This document shows, piece after piece, positions 1 to 7,006 of a DNA stretch of 11,649 nucleotides (positions are counted from its first letter, which is position 1; each line of letters begins with the position of its first letter). The position numbers were made by a program, and so were the translations under genes. The notes under the pieces were generated by a model that saw nothing but the letters and a program-made list of their open reading frames with translations, was not told the DNA's origin and did not search any database. This DNA is from an uncultured Mollicutes bacterium (GTDB lineage Bacteria > Bacillota_I > Bacilli_A > RFN20 > CAG-826): NCBI GenBank assembly GCA_937893635.1, contig CALBGF010000100.1, forward strand, positions 1-11,649. Direction: 5' to 3'.

Positions 1-56
1 TTATTAATTTGATTTTTAGAGACCCTACGAAACCCTAAAAATTTTTAAAGCGCCTT

Positions 57-89
57 AAAAAATGGCACCTTGTTAGCAAGATACCATTT
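57..89 (-). terminator. Rho-independent terminator after the GH3 gene
   Basis: Read on the minus strand just past the GH3 stop codon, AAATGG (complement of 84-89) pairs with CCATTT (complement of 60-65), and CTTG pairs with CAAG around a four-base loop. An imperfect three-base internal region interrupts the stem. A run of T follows on the minus strand (complement of the A run at 57-62). It would end the leftward operon. The internal mismatches make it a moderate-quality call. Confidence 0.6.
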
Positions 90-96
90 AATAATT

Positions 97-3000
97 TTAT
101 AAAATTGATAAATCTATTTCTTTCTTATTTTTTAGTATAATATAAACTCCTAATGCTATAGAACCCGCTAATACAATTCCAGAACTAATTTCTATTCCTC
201 TAATTAATGGCAAATAGAATGGTGTTAGTCTTTTTATTATAGTGTCACTTGTAATTCCATTCATGGCGCTACTATGTACAGTTGTATATAAAATTCTATG
301 CATAGCTTCGCGCATTGCCCAAGCAACATCAGCATGATTTGTCTTACACATATCAATATTCGTTGATGTTTTTACTGCACCATCTACTAAATTAGTCCCA
401 GCAAGTAACATTTGAACAAAGTTCATATACGGCGTAACATTTCCATACCACATATCAGTAACAGCAATACCAGTCATACCACATTCGTTGCGCAAGAAGT
501 CGGTCATTAGCGATTTTGATTGCCCAGACCAGTAAAGTCCCAATCTATTAAATGCCGTCATAACTCCAGAAGCACCTTTCATAGTAACTTCAGTGCCATT
601 GTAATTGTATGTGGTTCCATCAATTGTTATTGGTAATTCAAATGCTCGCAAATACACTTCTCGCAATGCTTGTTCATTGCACCAAACTGAAATGCCTCTT
701 CTCATATCTTCCGAATCATTTAGGGCACAATGCTTATTATAAACATATAATCCTTTACTTTCCATTGCTGCCGTTTCATATGCACACATTTTGCCTGATA
801 AGTATCCATCTTCAGAAAAATATTCAAAATTTCTTCCACTATATGGCGAACGAATAATATTACTGCCTGGTCCATACAATCCAGCATAACCCACCCATAA
901 TGCATCTTCACCAATCATAATACCAACTTCATAAATTAAGTCTTTATTAAATGAAGCAGCTAATACATTTGAAGACGGATAACAAGTTGGATAAGAGTCC
1001 ATGTCAGGGTCGTTATATAAATAAGCATATCCTTGTTTGCTAGTCGATCCATATCTATATCTTTCTGTTAATCCATTTGGACCATTATGGTCAGTACATT
1101 CTGGCTTTCCAATACTTTCAATTGCTTCAGAATGCCTCATACCAGATGATATTGTTGATGTATAATCTTCCCAAGTTAATTGATCTAATAATTGATCCCA
1201 CAATTCATCATCATAAGCAATTTTTTCACCTTTTTCATTTACTCTTAAATCAATAAGCTGAAGTCCATTATCTTGTCCATATTTAGGATATTCACTTTTG
1301 TCTTCTTCCACGACACATTCAGTTTGATATCCCATTGCCTTTTGATCAGTTGCCAAGCTAGCTGACCAGTGAATTACTGCATGTTTGCTCCAGTCCAATT
1401 GAACTGTACCTTCCCAGTTATTTCTTGTTAAATAATTAATGGAATCATTGCTTTTATGCTCGTATTTGTTAAAATCAACACCATCAAATCTATTAGTTAT
1501 TTCATTACCAGTAGATTTGGATTTCGAATAAACTTTATTATCAAAATCCAATGTAATTTTTTCACTAACTAAATCTTTATTGCCTATTGCATCCATCTTA
1601 TTATTTGTATTTGATGGCGAATAGCCTTTCTTAGCAAGAATGTTATTTGCAGCTTCATGTGCATCACTACCAATGCTAAGATAATAATCGCCACTATTTA
1701 AAACATATGTCTTAGCATTATTAGAATCATAAGAAGCAAACTGACGCTCTTCAATTTCAATTTCAATAGTTTGCGATTCATTAGGATCTAATTCATTAGT
1801 TTTCTCAAATCCAACTAATTCCACACCTGCTGCTTCCATTTTATTTTCAATATTATATTGATTATAAGGCTTTTCCAAATATACTTGGACAACATCTTTT
1901 CCTTTTGAATTTCCAATATTTTTAACATCAACTTTTATAATGTATATTTTTTCATCATTTTTAGTTGATTCAGTTATTGAAAAATTAGAATATTTGAAAT
2001 TTGTATAAGATAAACCATAACCAAAAGGATAAGTAACAACTTTAGAATAATCATAATTTCCTACATTCGAACGATTATAAACATAGTCCATATATCTAGT
2101 TTCTGTATATTTATATCCAACATAAATACCTTCTTGATAGGCTGTATAAACACGATCTTGGTTTAAAGTACCATCAGCTAATATTGAATCTGTAGCACCT
2201 TCATAAACTTTTGGTCCAAAATTTGTATTGACCGGGTTCATATTATGATTAGCCCAAAATGTTGTATTTAATCTTCCAGATGGTGATAACCCTGCTATAA
2301 CCTCTGCAACTGCATAAAATCCTGTATTACCAGGCGTGCCAATCCATAATGCCGCGTCAATATCGTATTGTTCATCTTCTAAAAAATCAGCTTCAATTTG
2401 GTTACAACCATTTAGTAGAACGACAATTTTCTTAATGTTTCCTGCTTTTTTCTCTTCCTTTAAACCTAATAACATCTCTTTTTCTTTTGGTGACAAATGC
2501 AAGTAATTACCATCATTATCTCCAACAACATCTGTCTTTAATTTATTTACTGCAAAATCACCGCGAGGCATGTCAGATCCTTCCCCACCAATTCGAGAAA
2601 GCACCACAATAGCGGCATCGCCATATTGTTTAAATGATGAGCCAACATTCTCTTTAACTTCATTCCAAGGAGCTTCTCCCATATAGCCTATACCCTTAAC
2701 ACCTTGTCCTGTTGAAACAAATTTTCTTTTATATTCTGGATGTGAAGAATAATACTCCCATAACTGTGAATTAACACTAAAAAGTGAGTTTCTTTCAAAT
2801 GCTTGCTTTAATGTTGGAGCTGTAGATGTATCAACATTACCAGATCCAGTTCCCCCATAGGCTGGATCAACACTCGAAATAGAAAATAATGATACATTTC
2901 TTGATTCTTTTTTCAAAGGTAAAGTATTATCATTATTTTTTAATAAAACTATTCCTTCTGCTTCTGCGTCTTCACAAAGTTTTGAACTATCCGCTTTTAA

Positions 3001-3219
3001 TTCTTTGATTGATTTGTATTTAGTTTTATAGTATAAAGAATCCACTTCTTCAGATGAATCTTTTTTAATTATTTCAGTCGATTTAATATTTAACGCTTTA
3101 TTAATTTGAGATTTATTTTCATCTGCTATCTCGTAACCAACTGAAGTTAAAACTAAAAAAGTAAGAGAGACAGCCAATAAAGTTTTAGGTAAAGTTAAAT
3201 TTATTTTATTTTTCTTCAT
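97..3219 (-). CDS. Membrane-anchored GH3 beta-glycosidase with permuted domain order
   Basis: A 1040-residue glycoside hydrolase of family 3, probably hydrolysing terminal beta-linked sugars outside the membrane. The domains run in the reverse of the usual GH3 order. After an N-terminal membrane segment (about 10-28) comes the alpha/beta sandwich domain (EGIVLLKNNDNTLPL at 88-102; GGEGSDMPRG holding the likely acid/base E213; PSGRL). Next are FGYGLSYTNF near 400 and a fibronectin-III-like domain (about 425-530). Last is the (beta/alpha)8 barrel (about 660-985), with NKHCALND at 828-835 and AVTDMW carrying the presumed nucleophile D922. A second membrane segment (about 1007-1029) is followed by a lysine-rich tail. 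The same permutation is known from Ruminococcus albus and Butyrivibrio beta-glucosidases. The start is set by a perfect AAGGAGG nine bases upstream. The start overlaps the end of the upstream membrane-protein gene by 14 bases, implying translational coupling. Family assignment is firm; substrate is unknown. Confidence 0.93.
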   Translation of the reverse strand: MKKNKINLTLPKTLLAVSLTFLVLTSVGYEIADENKSQINKALNIKSTEIIKKDSSEEVDSLYYKTKYKSIKELKADSSKLCEDAEAEGIVLLKNNDNTLPLKKESRNVSLFSISSVDPAYGGTGSGNVDTSTAPTLKQAFERNSLFSVNSQLWEYYSSHPEYKRKFVSTGQGVKGIGYMGEAPWNEVKENVGSSFKQYGDAAIVVLSRIGGEGSDMPRGDFAVNKLKTDVVGDNDGNYLHLSPKEKEMLLGLKEEKKAGNIKKIVVLLNGCNQIEADFLEDEQYDIDAALWIGTPGNTGFYAVAEVIAGLSPSGRLNTTFWANHNMNPVNTNFGPKVYEGATDSILADGTLNQDRVYTAYQEGIYVGYKYTETRYMDYVYNRSNVGNYDYSKVVTYPFGYGLSYTNFKYSNFSITESTKNDEKIYIIKVDVKNIGNSKGKDVVQVYLEKPYNQYNIENKMEAAGVELVGFEKTNELDPNESQTIEIEIEERQFASYDSNNAKTYVLNSGDYYLSIGSDAHEAANNILAKKGYSPSNTNNKMDAIGNKDLVSEKITLDFDNKVYSKSKSTGNEITNRFDGVDFNKYEHKSNDSINYLTRNNWEGTVQLDWSKHAVIHWSASLATDQKAMGYQTECVVEEDKSEYPKYGQDNGLQLIDLRVNEKGEKIAYDDELWDQLLDQLTWEDYTSTISSGMRHSEAIESIGKPECTDHNGPNGLTERYRYGSTSKQGYAYLYNDPDMDSYPTCYPSSNVLAASFNKDLIYEVGIMIGEDALWVGYAGLYGPGSNIIRSPYSGRNFEYFSEDGYLSGKMCAYETAAMESKGLYVYNKHCALNDSEDMRRGISVWCNEQALREVYLRAFELPITIDGTTYNYNGTEVTMKGASGVMTAFNRLGLYWSGQSKSLMTDFLRNECGMTGIAVTDMWYGNVTPYMNFVQMLLAGTNLVDGAVKTSTNIDMCKTNHADVAWAMREAMHRILYTTVHSSAMNGITSDTIIKRLTPFYLPLIRGIEISSGIVLAGSIALGVYIILKNKKEIDLSIL

Positions 3220-3649
3220 TATTTAAATCCTCCTTCTTTTCGAAATTGAGTGTTTTAAAGAACGCAACAAATGATAAAATTACGTTCATCAAAAACAAAA
3301 CAAACAAAACAATAAATTGTGGCGTGAATTGTGAATCAATACCAACAAAAGCTGCTGAAATGTATTGATATGTTTTTAAAATGAATAATCCGAATACAAT
3401 CAAATTTGTAGGCAATAAGGCTAAAGTTGAAAACTTGCCTTTAAATGGAATTAATAATCCGATTGATATGATTAATCCAAATAATAAAACATAAAATGCA
3501 CTCCATGACATTAAATCCCAAATTGATTTGTTTCCAGCATAAAAGCATGGATACAAAATCAATGTGGCTAGCATTGTAATGACATTGATAATTAATAGAT
3601 ACGCGCCATATCCATTTACATTAAAAAATTTTCTTATTTTATATTTCAT
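3206..3649 (-). CDS. Small four-helix membrane protein, first gene of the GH3 operon
   Basis: A 147-residue hydrophobic protein that I do not recognise as a named family. Four membrane segments are visible, at about 14-38, 43-69, 74-100 and 107-131, with short loops and a charged tail rich in Lys, Glu and Asn. There is no signal peptide and no catalytic motif. The start at 3649 is supported by AAAGGA (complement of 3654-3659) four bases upstream. The stop lies inside the start region of the GH3 gene, and that gene's ribosome binding site is within this reading frame, so the two products are probably made in a fixed ratio. A role in anchoring, exporting or partnering the doubly anchored GH3 enzyme is inference from this coupling only. 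Confidence 0.8.
   Translation of the reverse strand: MKYKIRKFFNVNGYGAYLLIINVITMLATLILYPCFYAGNKSIWDLMSWSAFYVLLFGLIISIGLLIPFKGKFSTLALLPTNLIVFGLFILKTYQYISAAFVGIDSQFTPQFIVLFVLFLMNVILSFVAFFKTLNFEKKEDLNNEEK
3229..3235 (-). promoter_or_regulatory. Ribosome binding site of the GH3 gene, inside the upstream gene
   Basis: On the minus strand this reads AAGGAGG, a perfect Shine-Dalgarno sequence nine bases before the ATG at 3219. It lies within the last codons of the four-helix protein, which supports both the chosen GH3 start and translational coupling. Confidence 0.85.
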
Positions 3650-3714
3650 AAGGTCCTTTCTAGAATACGCAAATATTCTTTTAACAACCTAATTTTCAAT
3701 GTAAAGCCAAAAAT

Positions 3715-3757
3715 ATAATACTTATTTTTCGTAAAAAACAAAAATGATTTCGTGAAA
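3715..3757 (-). promoter_or_regulatory. Leftward control region: two TTTYRCGA boxes plus -10
   Basis: Read on the minus strand: distal box TTTCACGA (complement of 3750-3757), 13-base spacer, proximal box TTTTACGA (complement of 3729-3736), eight bases AAAATAAG, then TATTAT (complement of 3715-3720) as a -10. The box starts are exactly 21 bp apart. No -35 resembling TTGACA sits at the expected distance. The expected start near 3708 leaves a leader of about 60 bases before the membrane protein/GH3 operon. The distal box also lies in the near-palindrome GATTTCGTGAAATC (3746-3759). The motif and spacing are seen directly. That a LytTR regulator binds here is inferred from the 21-bp period and the neighbouring gene. 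Confidence 0.6.
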
Positions 3758-3780
3758 TCAAAATCATGCGTTTAAAGCGG

Positions 3781-3823
3781 TTTCACGAGTCAAAAAAGCG
3801 CTTTCGCGAAAAAAACATATAAT
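3781..3823 (+). promoter_or_regulatory. Rightward control region: two TTTYRCGA boxes plus -10
   Basis: Distal box TTTCACGA (3781-3788), 13-base spacer, proximal box TTTCGCGA (3802-3809), eight bases AAAAAACA, then TATAAT (3818-3823). This mirrors the leftward region base for base in spacing. The two copies are part of a longer imperfect direct repeat, AAAGCGGTTTCACGAGT (3774-3790) and AAAGCGCTTTCGCGAAA (3795-3811), with 13 of 17 bases equal. The proximal box extends into the perfect palindrome TTTCGCGAAA. There is no recognisable -35, so the promoter probably depends on a bound protein. The proximal box lies between the usual -35 and -10 positions, so repression is also possible. Confidence 0.6.
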
Positions 3824-3880
3824 ATTATAAAAAAACAAAATAGCATTGAAATGTAAATTTAGTTATATATTTATTACAAA

Positions 3881-3886
3881 AAGGAG
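3881..3886 (+). promoter_or_regulatory. Ribosome binding site fixing the lipoprotein start
   Basis: AAGGAG lies seven bases before the ATG at 3894. It favours that start over the in-frame TTG at 3846, which would place 16 non-signal residues before the lipoprotein signal and would overlap the ribosome binding site itself. Confidence 0.8.
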
Positions 3887-3893
3887 AAAAGAA

Positions 3894-4757
3894 ATGAAAA
3901 AGAAACTAATTTGTACATTATCATTATTTGCAGCCTTAGGATGCTTAGCTTCATGTAATAATGGAAACAATCCATCAAGTAAGCCAAGTAATGAACAACC
4001 AAGCACATCTACAATACCAGAAAGAAAATATGTAAGCCCATATGAACATGAATTCGTATATTATGCTCCAGGTAAAGTTTATGATGCAGAAACAAAAACA
4101 GAAGGCGAAGCTAATACACTTGCTTCCCAAGCATTTGAAACATCTAAGCATAAAGGGCCAAACTATATGATTTACATTCGCTTATTAAAAGAGGCCAATG
4201 GTGAAAAATCTGTTAAGGCAGGTAGACGAATTCTTTTCCAAAATGGTGATTTGTTAAACGCAAAAATATTTGAAACAACTGGATCATGGGAAAAGCAAGG
4301 AGATTCTTACACAATTAATTTGGAAGGTTTTGAAGGAAGAGGAAGCGTTAATGAAAATGTAACTTTAACATCAACCGCTGACGGAAAAGTTAATTGGACT
4401 TATTACTATAACACAAAAGAATATGTTACTCCATTATATACATCCGCTTCATTTATTGGTGAATACACTGGAACATTCACAAATATGGAAGGACAAATAA
4501 ATCCTGTCAATGAAGTTGTAGTTGATTTCAAAGATGATGATAATTCTTTATACACAAAAGGGTCATTTAATGATACTGGCATTGGTGCTTTTGAAGGTGC
4601 AATTGATGAATTCGGTTGTGTTATGGATGGTAAAATCACTAGATTGGATGGATCTTTTGTTGGATTATTCTATACAGATTTAGACGGAAAAGCAAAATTT
4701 AATTGTTCTTGTGAAGCACGTGAAAGAACATCTACTGTAAGAACAGAGATTATATAA
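3894..4757 (+). CDS. Lipoprotein of unknown function
   Basis: A 287-residue surface lipoprotein that I do not recognise. Lys residues at 2-4 and a hydrophobic stretch lead to the lipobox LASC, with Cys21 the predicted lipidated residue. A flexible Asn/Ser/Pro/Thr linker follows (about 22-45). The rest alternates short polar and aromatic segments typical of an all-beta fold, with two recognisable parts: about 50-185 and about 190-287. The second contains several short YTGTF-, GSF- and GAFEG-like strands. No enzyme motif is visible. It is transcribed alone: the double-box control region lies upstream and a strong terminator directly follows. It shares that control architecture with the GH3 operon and the tandem lipoprotein enzymes, so binding a glycan or supporting those enzymes is plausible, but this is inference. 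Confidence 0.88.
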   Translation: MKKKLICTLSLFAALGCLASCNNGNNPSSKPSNEQPSTSTIPERKYVSPYEHEFVYYAPGKVYDAETKTEGEANTLASQAFETSKHKGPNYMIYIRLLKEANGEKSVKAGRRILFQNGDLLNAKIFETTGSWEKQGDSYTINLEGFEGRGSVNENVTLTSTADGKVNWTYYYNTKEYVTPLYTSASFIGEYTGTFTNMEGQINPVNEVVVDFKDDDNSLYTKGSFNDTGIGAFEGAIDEFGCVMDGKITRLDGSFVGLFYTDLDGKAKFNCSCEARERTSTVRTEII

Positions 4758-4773
4758 ACTAATCAGAAATCTT

Positions 4774-4802
4774 AAAAAGCACTCGGCAAAAGTGCTTTTT
4801 TT
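4774..4802 (+). terminator. Rho-independent terminator after the lipoprotein gene
   Basis: AAAAAGCACT (4774-4783) pairs perfectly with AGTGCTTTTT (4791-4800) around a seven-base loop, ending in a run of seven T. It isolates the lipoprotein from the two-component genes downstream. Confidence 0.92.
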
Positions 4803-4810
4803 CGCTTTTA

Positions 4811-4819
4811 TGCTATAAT
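4811..4819 (+). promoter_or_regulatory. Extended -10 promoter of the two-component operon
   Basis: TGCTATAAT is a perfect extended -10 (TGnTATAAT). The -35 region would fall in the terminator stem and is poor, as extended -10 promoters allow. It gives a leader of about 50 bases before the regulator gene. I see no TTTYRCGA pair here, so the regulator genes do not appear to belong to their own proposed regulon. Confidence 0.65.
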
Positions 4820-4875
4820 TAAAATATAAGATGTTGGCAATAAAGAAAAATAAAATATTATAGGGAGTAATTGAA

Positions 4876-5568
4876 ATGAAAATAGCATTAATTGAAGATG
4901 AAGAAATATATTCAAGTCACTTTAAAAACTTAATCAATCAATACAAAAACAACAATTCATCATTTATCGAATTGGATATATTTAATACTTCAATTGCTTT
5001 TTTAGACAAATTTAAAGCAAACTATGATATTATTTTTATTGACATTGAGTTGCCCGATATTAACGGACTTGAATTAAGTAAGAAAATAAGAAAAATTGAT
5101 GATGAGGCAATCATTATATTTATAACTAACCTTGCTCAATTTGCGATAAATGGATATGAAGTTAATGCATACGACTACATAGTAAAACCAATCAAATACG
5201 AAAGATTAGAAGCAATTCTTAATAAACTATCTACTAAGGTTGAAAAAAATACTGACTTTTTTAACATTAAAACAACTTCTGGCTATCTGAAAATTAGATG
5301 TAAAGATGTTTTTTATATTTCCGTTGATGATCACCTAGTGTATTTACACTTAAAAAACAAAAATTATGAATGTTGGGATTCTTTAAAAAATATTGAAAAT
5401 ACTCTTCCAACAGATTTTTTCGTACGTATTTCTAAATCAAAAATTGTCAATATCTTTCATATCGTTTCAATCGGAAACAAAACAATTAGTTTATCTAATA
5501 ATTTAGAATTAACATTTTCACCATTATTAAAAAATCAAATAATGGATGCACTAAACAAGGTAATATAA
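4876..5568 (+). CDS. LytTR-family response regulator
   Basis: A 230-residue two-component response regulator of the AgrA/LytR type. The receiver domain (1-120) shows the acidic pair E7/D8, the phosphoacceptor D56 in IFIDIELPDING, T84 and K104 in the motif YDYIVKP. The LytTR DNA-binding domain (about 130-230) has the family's typical FVRISKSKIVNIFHI segment. LytTR proteins bind pairs of short direct repeats about 21-22 bp apart. The start is supported by GGGAG eight bases upstream. The kinase gene starts one base after the stop, so the two are cognate partners. The 21-bp repeat pairs on both sides of this operon are its most likely targets; that link is inferred. Confidence 0.95.
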   Translation: MKIALIEDEEIYSSHFKNLINQYKNNNSSFIELDIFNTSIAFLDKFKANYDIIFIDIELPDINGLELSKKIRKIDDEAIIIFITNLAQFAINGYEVNAYDYIVKPIKYERLEAILNKLSTKVEKNTDFFNIKTTSGYLKIRCKDVFYISVDDHLVYLHLKNKNYECWDSLKNIENTLPTDFFVRISKSKIVNIFHIVSIGNKTISLSNNLELTFSPLLKNQIMDALNKVI

Positions 5569-5569
5569 A

Positions 5570-6880
5570 ATGAATGAACTTATTATTGAACAATTTAAGT
5601 ATTATTTAACATTTTCTCTATCGTATTTTATTGCAGGTCTTGCGGTAACTAACTCTTTAAAAAGGAGAAAAAAAGAAGGATTTTTTTATATAATTGTCCT
5701 ATTAATTTCTTGCGTTTTATCGCTTGTTTTTGCTATTCTTCTTGTCGATTTAAAAGCAAGCAATTACGCATCATATAAAACTATAACTCCTTTAATTTTT
5801 ACAATTTTAACCATTCCGACACTTATTCATTTATTCTATTTTATTAAAGAGTCATTAAGCACCAGAATATATATGTTTGTGGCAACAGCATTAGTTTATA
5901 ACACCTCATCTTCTATATATAATATGATTTTCTACGCTTATGCTGATTTAGCTAACACTGGTTATTATCAAGCTTCAAAAACACCCGGAATATGGTTTTT
6001 CATATCTATATTATGTAAATTATTATGGTTTTTACTTATATCTTTCATTTTTAAAAAATACGCAAGCGTTAATAAACAATTTCATATTAATAGGATAATT
6101 ACAGTATTATTTATTATTGCCGAAGTTGCAATCTTACTCATATCTCCTATGTTAAATGATAGAGTTATGCCAACTAAATATTTATTTAGAGTAAGTTTTG
6201 GGGCATTTTGTTTTTATATTATTTCTTTAAGCATGATTTTTGTCTTGTCATTTGCTAACGAATCCAAGTTAAGAATGGATCAAATGAATAAAATAGTCAT
6301 AGCATCAATGAAAGAATATGAAATAACAAAAGAAAACATTGAAATCATTAATCAAAAGTGCCATGATATGCGGCATCAAATTAGAGTTGCCCAAAAAAGT
6401 GGCAAACTTAATGATGCATTTGTAAATGATACTTTAAAGTCAATTAATATTTATGATTGCAAAACAAAAACTGGCAATGACATTTTAGATGTGATTATAA
6501 CTAACACAAAATTAAGGTGTAATGCAAATGATATTGAATTAAATGTAATTGTTGATGGTAAACTAATGGACTTCATGCGCGAGGATTATTTAATATCGTT
6601 ATTTTCTAATTTGCTTGAAAACGCTACAAATTATGAGATACGAGTCAAAGATAAAGAAAAAAGAAAAATTTTATTAAAAGTATATTCTTGGAATTCATTT
6701 ATCAAGATTCATTGCGAAAACTACTATACTGATAATGTTTTTGAAGAAGAAAAGAAAAATGAACATTACCATGGATTTGGTATTCAATCTATGAAGACAA
6801 TCATTGAAAAATATAATGGACGATACTTATCAAGTATTAAAAATAATAATTTTATTGTTGATATTATTTTCAAAAAATAA
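5570..6880 (+). CDS. GHKL-type multi-pass sensor histidine kinase
   Basis: A 436-residue membrane kinase that should phosphorylate the LytTR regulator just upstream. The first 230 residues form six or seven membrane segments (about 12-31, 38-60, 70-92, 99-125, 140-162, 175-193, 207-227) with only short external loops, as in AgrC-like kinases. A helix follows with the phosphoacceptor box CHDMRHQ (H265, D266). The ATPase domain has the N box NLLENA (N351) and the G box HGFGIQSM (G402, G404), as in the HATPase_c_5 group. Domain and motif order match the family and nothing essential looks missing. With no large outside domain, it probably senses a small or membrane-borne signal; the ligand cannot be read from the sequence. 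AAGG lies nine bases upstream of the start, within the regulator gene's end. Confidence 0.94.
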   Translation: MNELIIEQFKYYLTFSLSYFIAGLAVTNSLKRRKKEGFFYIIVLLISCVLSLVFAILLVDLKASNYASYKTITPLIFTILTIPTLIHLFYFIKESLSTRIYMFVATALVYNTSSSIYNMIFYAYADLANTGYYQASKTPGIWFFISILCKLLWFLLISFIFKKYASVNKQFHINRIITVLFIIAEVAILLISPMLNDRVMPTKYLFRVSFGAFCFYIISLSMIFVLSFANESKLRMDQMNKIVIASMKEYEITKENIEIINQKCHDMRHQIRVAQKSGKLNDAFVNDTLKSINIYDCKTKTGNDILDVIITNTKLRCNANDIELNVIVDGKLMDFMREDYLISLFSNLLENATNYEIRVKDKEKRKILLKVYSWNSFIKIHCENYYTDNVFEEEKKNEHYHGFGIQSMKTIIEKYNGRYLSSIKNNNFIVDIIFKK

Positions 6881-6888
6881 ATATTCAT

Positions 6889-6952
6889 CGATTACTGCAT
6901 TTTTGCGTAAAATATTCACTATTTCACGAAAAATTAAAGTAATCGTTTTTTT
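6889..6952 (+). terminator. Long imperfect hairpin with T run after the kinase gene
   Basis: CGATTACT (6889-6896) is complementary to AGTAATCG (6938-6945), which is followed directly by seven T. Inside, ATTTTT(G)CGT pairs with ACGAAAAAT (6926-6934) with one bulge, leaving a loop of about 17 bases. This could end the two-component transcript nine bases after the stop codon. The stem is long, AT-rich and interrupted, so efficiency is uncertain. It contains the TTTYRCGA pair listed next. Confidence 0.5.
6901..6943 (+). promoter_or_regulatory. Third TTTYRCGA pair, ahead of the tandem lipoprotein enzymes
   Basis: TTTTGCGT (6901-6908, 7 of 8 to the consensus) and TTTCACGA (6922-6929, 8 of 8) start exactly 21 bp apart with a 13-base spacer. 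The eight bases AAAATTAA then precede AGTAAT (6938-6943), a -10-like hexamer. Spacing and the AAAA start match the two copies at 3715-3823. If it is active, the transcript would carry a leader of roughly 170 bases. The -10 is poor, and part of the match could come from the terminator stem that overlaps it. Confidence 0.5.
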
Positions 6953-6965
6953 ATATTTTATAAAA

Positions 6966-6989
6966 TATTAATGTAAGATTACATTAATA
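6966..6989. repeat. 24-bp palindrome in the leader of the enzyme genes
   Basis: TATTAATGTAA (6966-6976) and TTACATTAATA (6979-6989) are perfect inverted 11-base arms around GA. The size and near-zero gap suggest a dimer binding site rather than a terminator, since no T run follows. A second, purely AT palindrome, ATATTTTATAAAATAT (6953-6968), abuts it and may be chance. Confidence 0.55.
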
Positions 6990-7006
6990 AGCATATAGAT
7001 AGAATG

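Noticed and set aside
13..46. TTTTTAG and CTAAAAA arms followed by TTTTT, with ACCCTA repeated at 22-27 and 32-37
   Set aside because: The paired arms are nearly all A/T, the inner part does not pair, and no gene is seen upstream on the plus strand; too weak to call a terminator or repeat family.
97..3219. GH3 domain order as a sign of a rearranged or broken gene
   Set aside because: The frame is intact, all key motifs are present, and the same permuted order is known in functional rumen beta-glucosidases.
3720..3815. Repeated TTTCRYGA boxes considered as a CRISPR or tandem repeat array
   Set aside because: The units are 8-10 bp with one 33-bp and two 21-bp steps and a strand switch in the middle; this fits paired operators, not a CRISPR array.
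3846..3893. Upstream TTG start for the lipoprotein
   Set aside because: It would add 16 polar residues before the signal peptide and run through the ribosome binding site; the ATG at 3894 is better placed.
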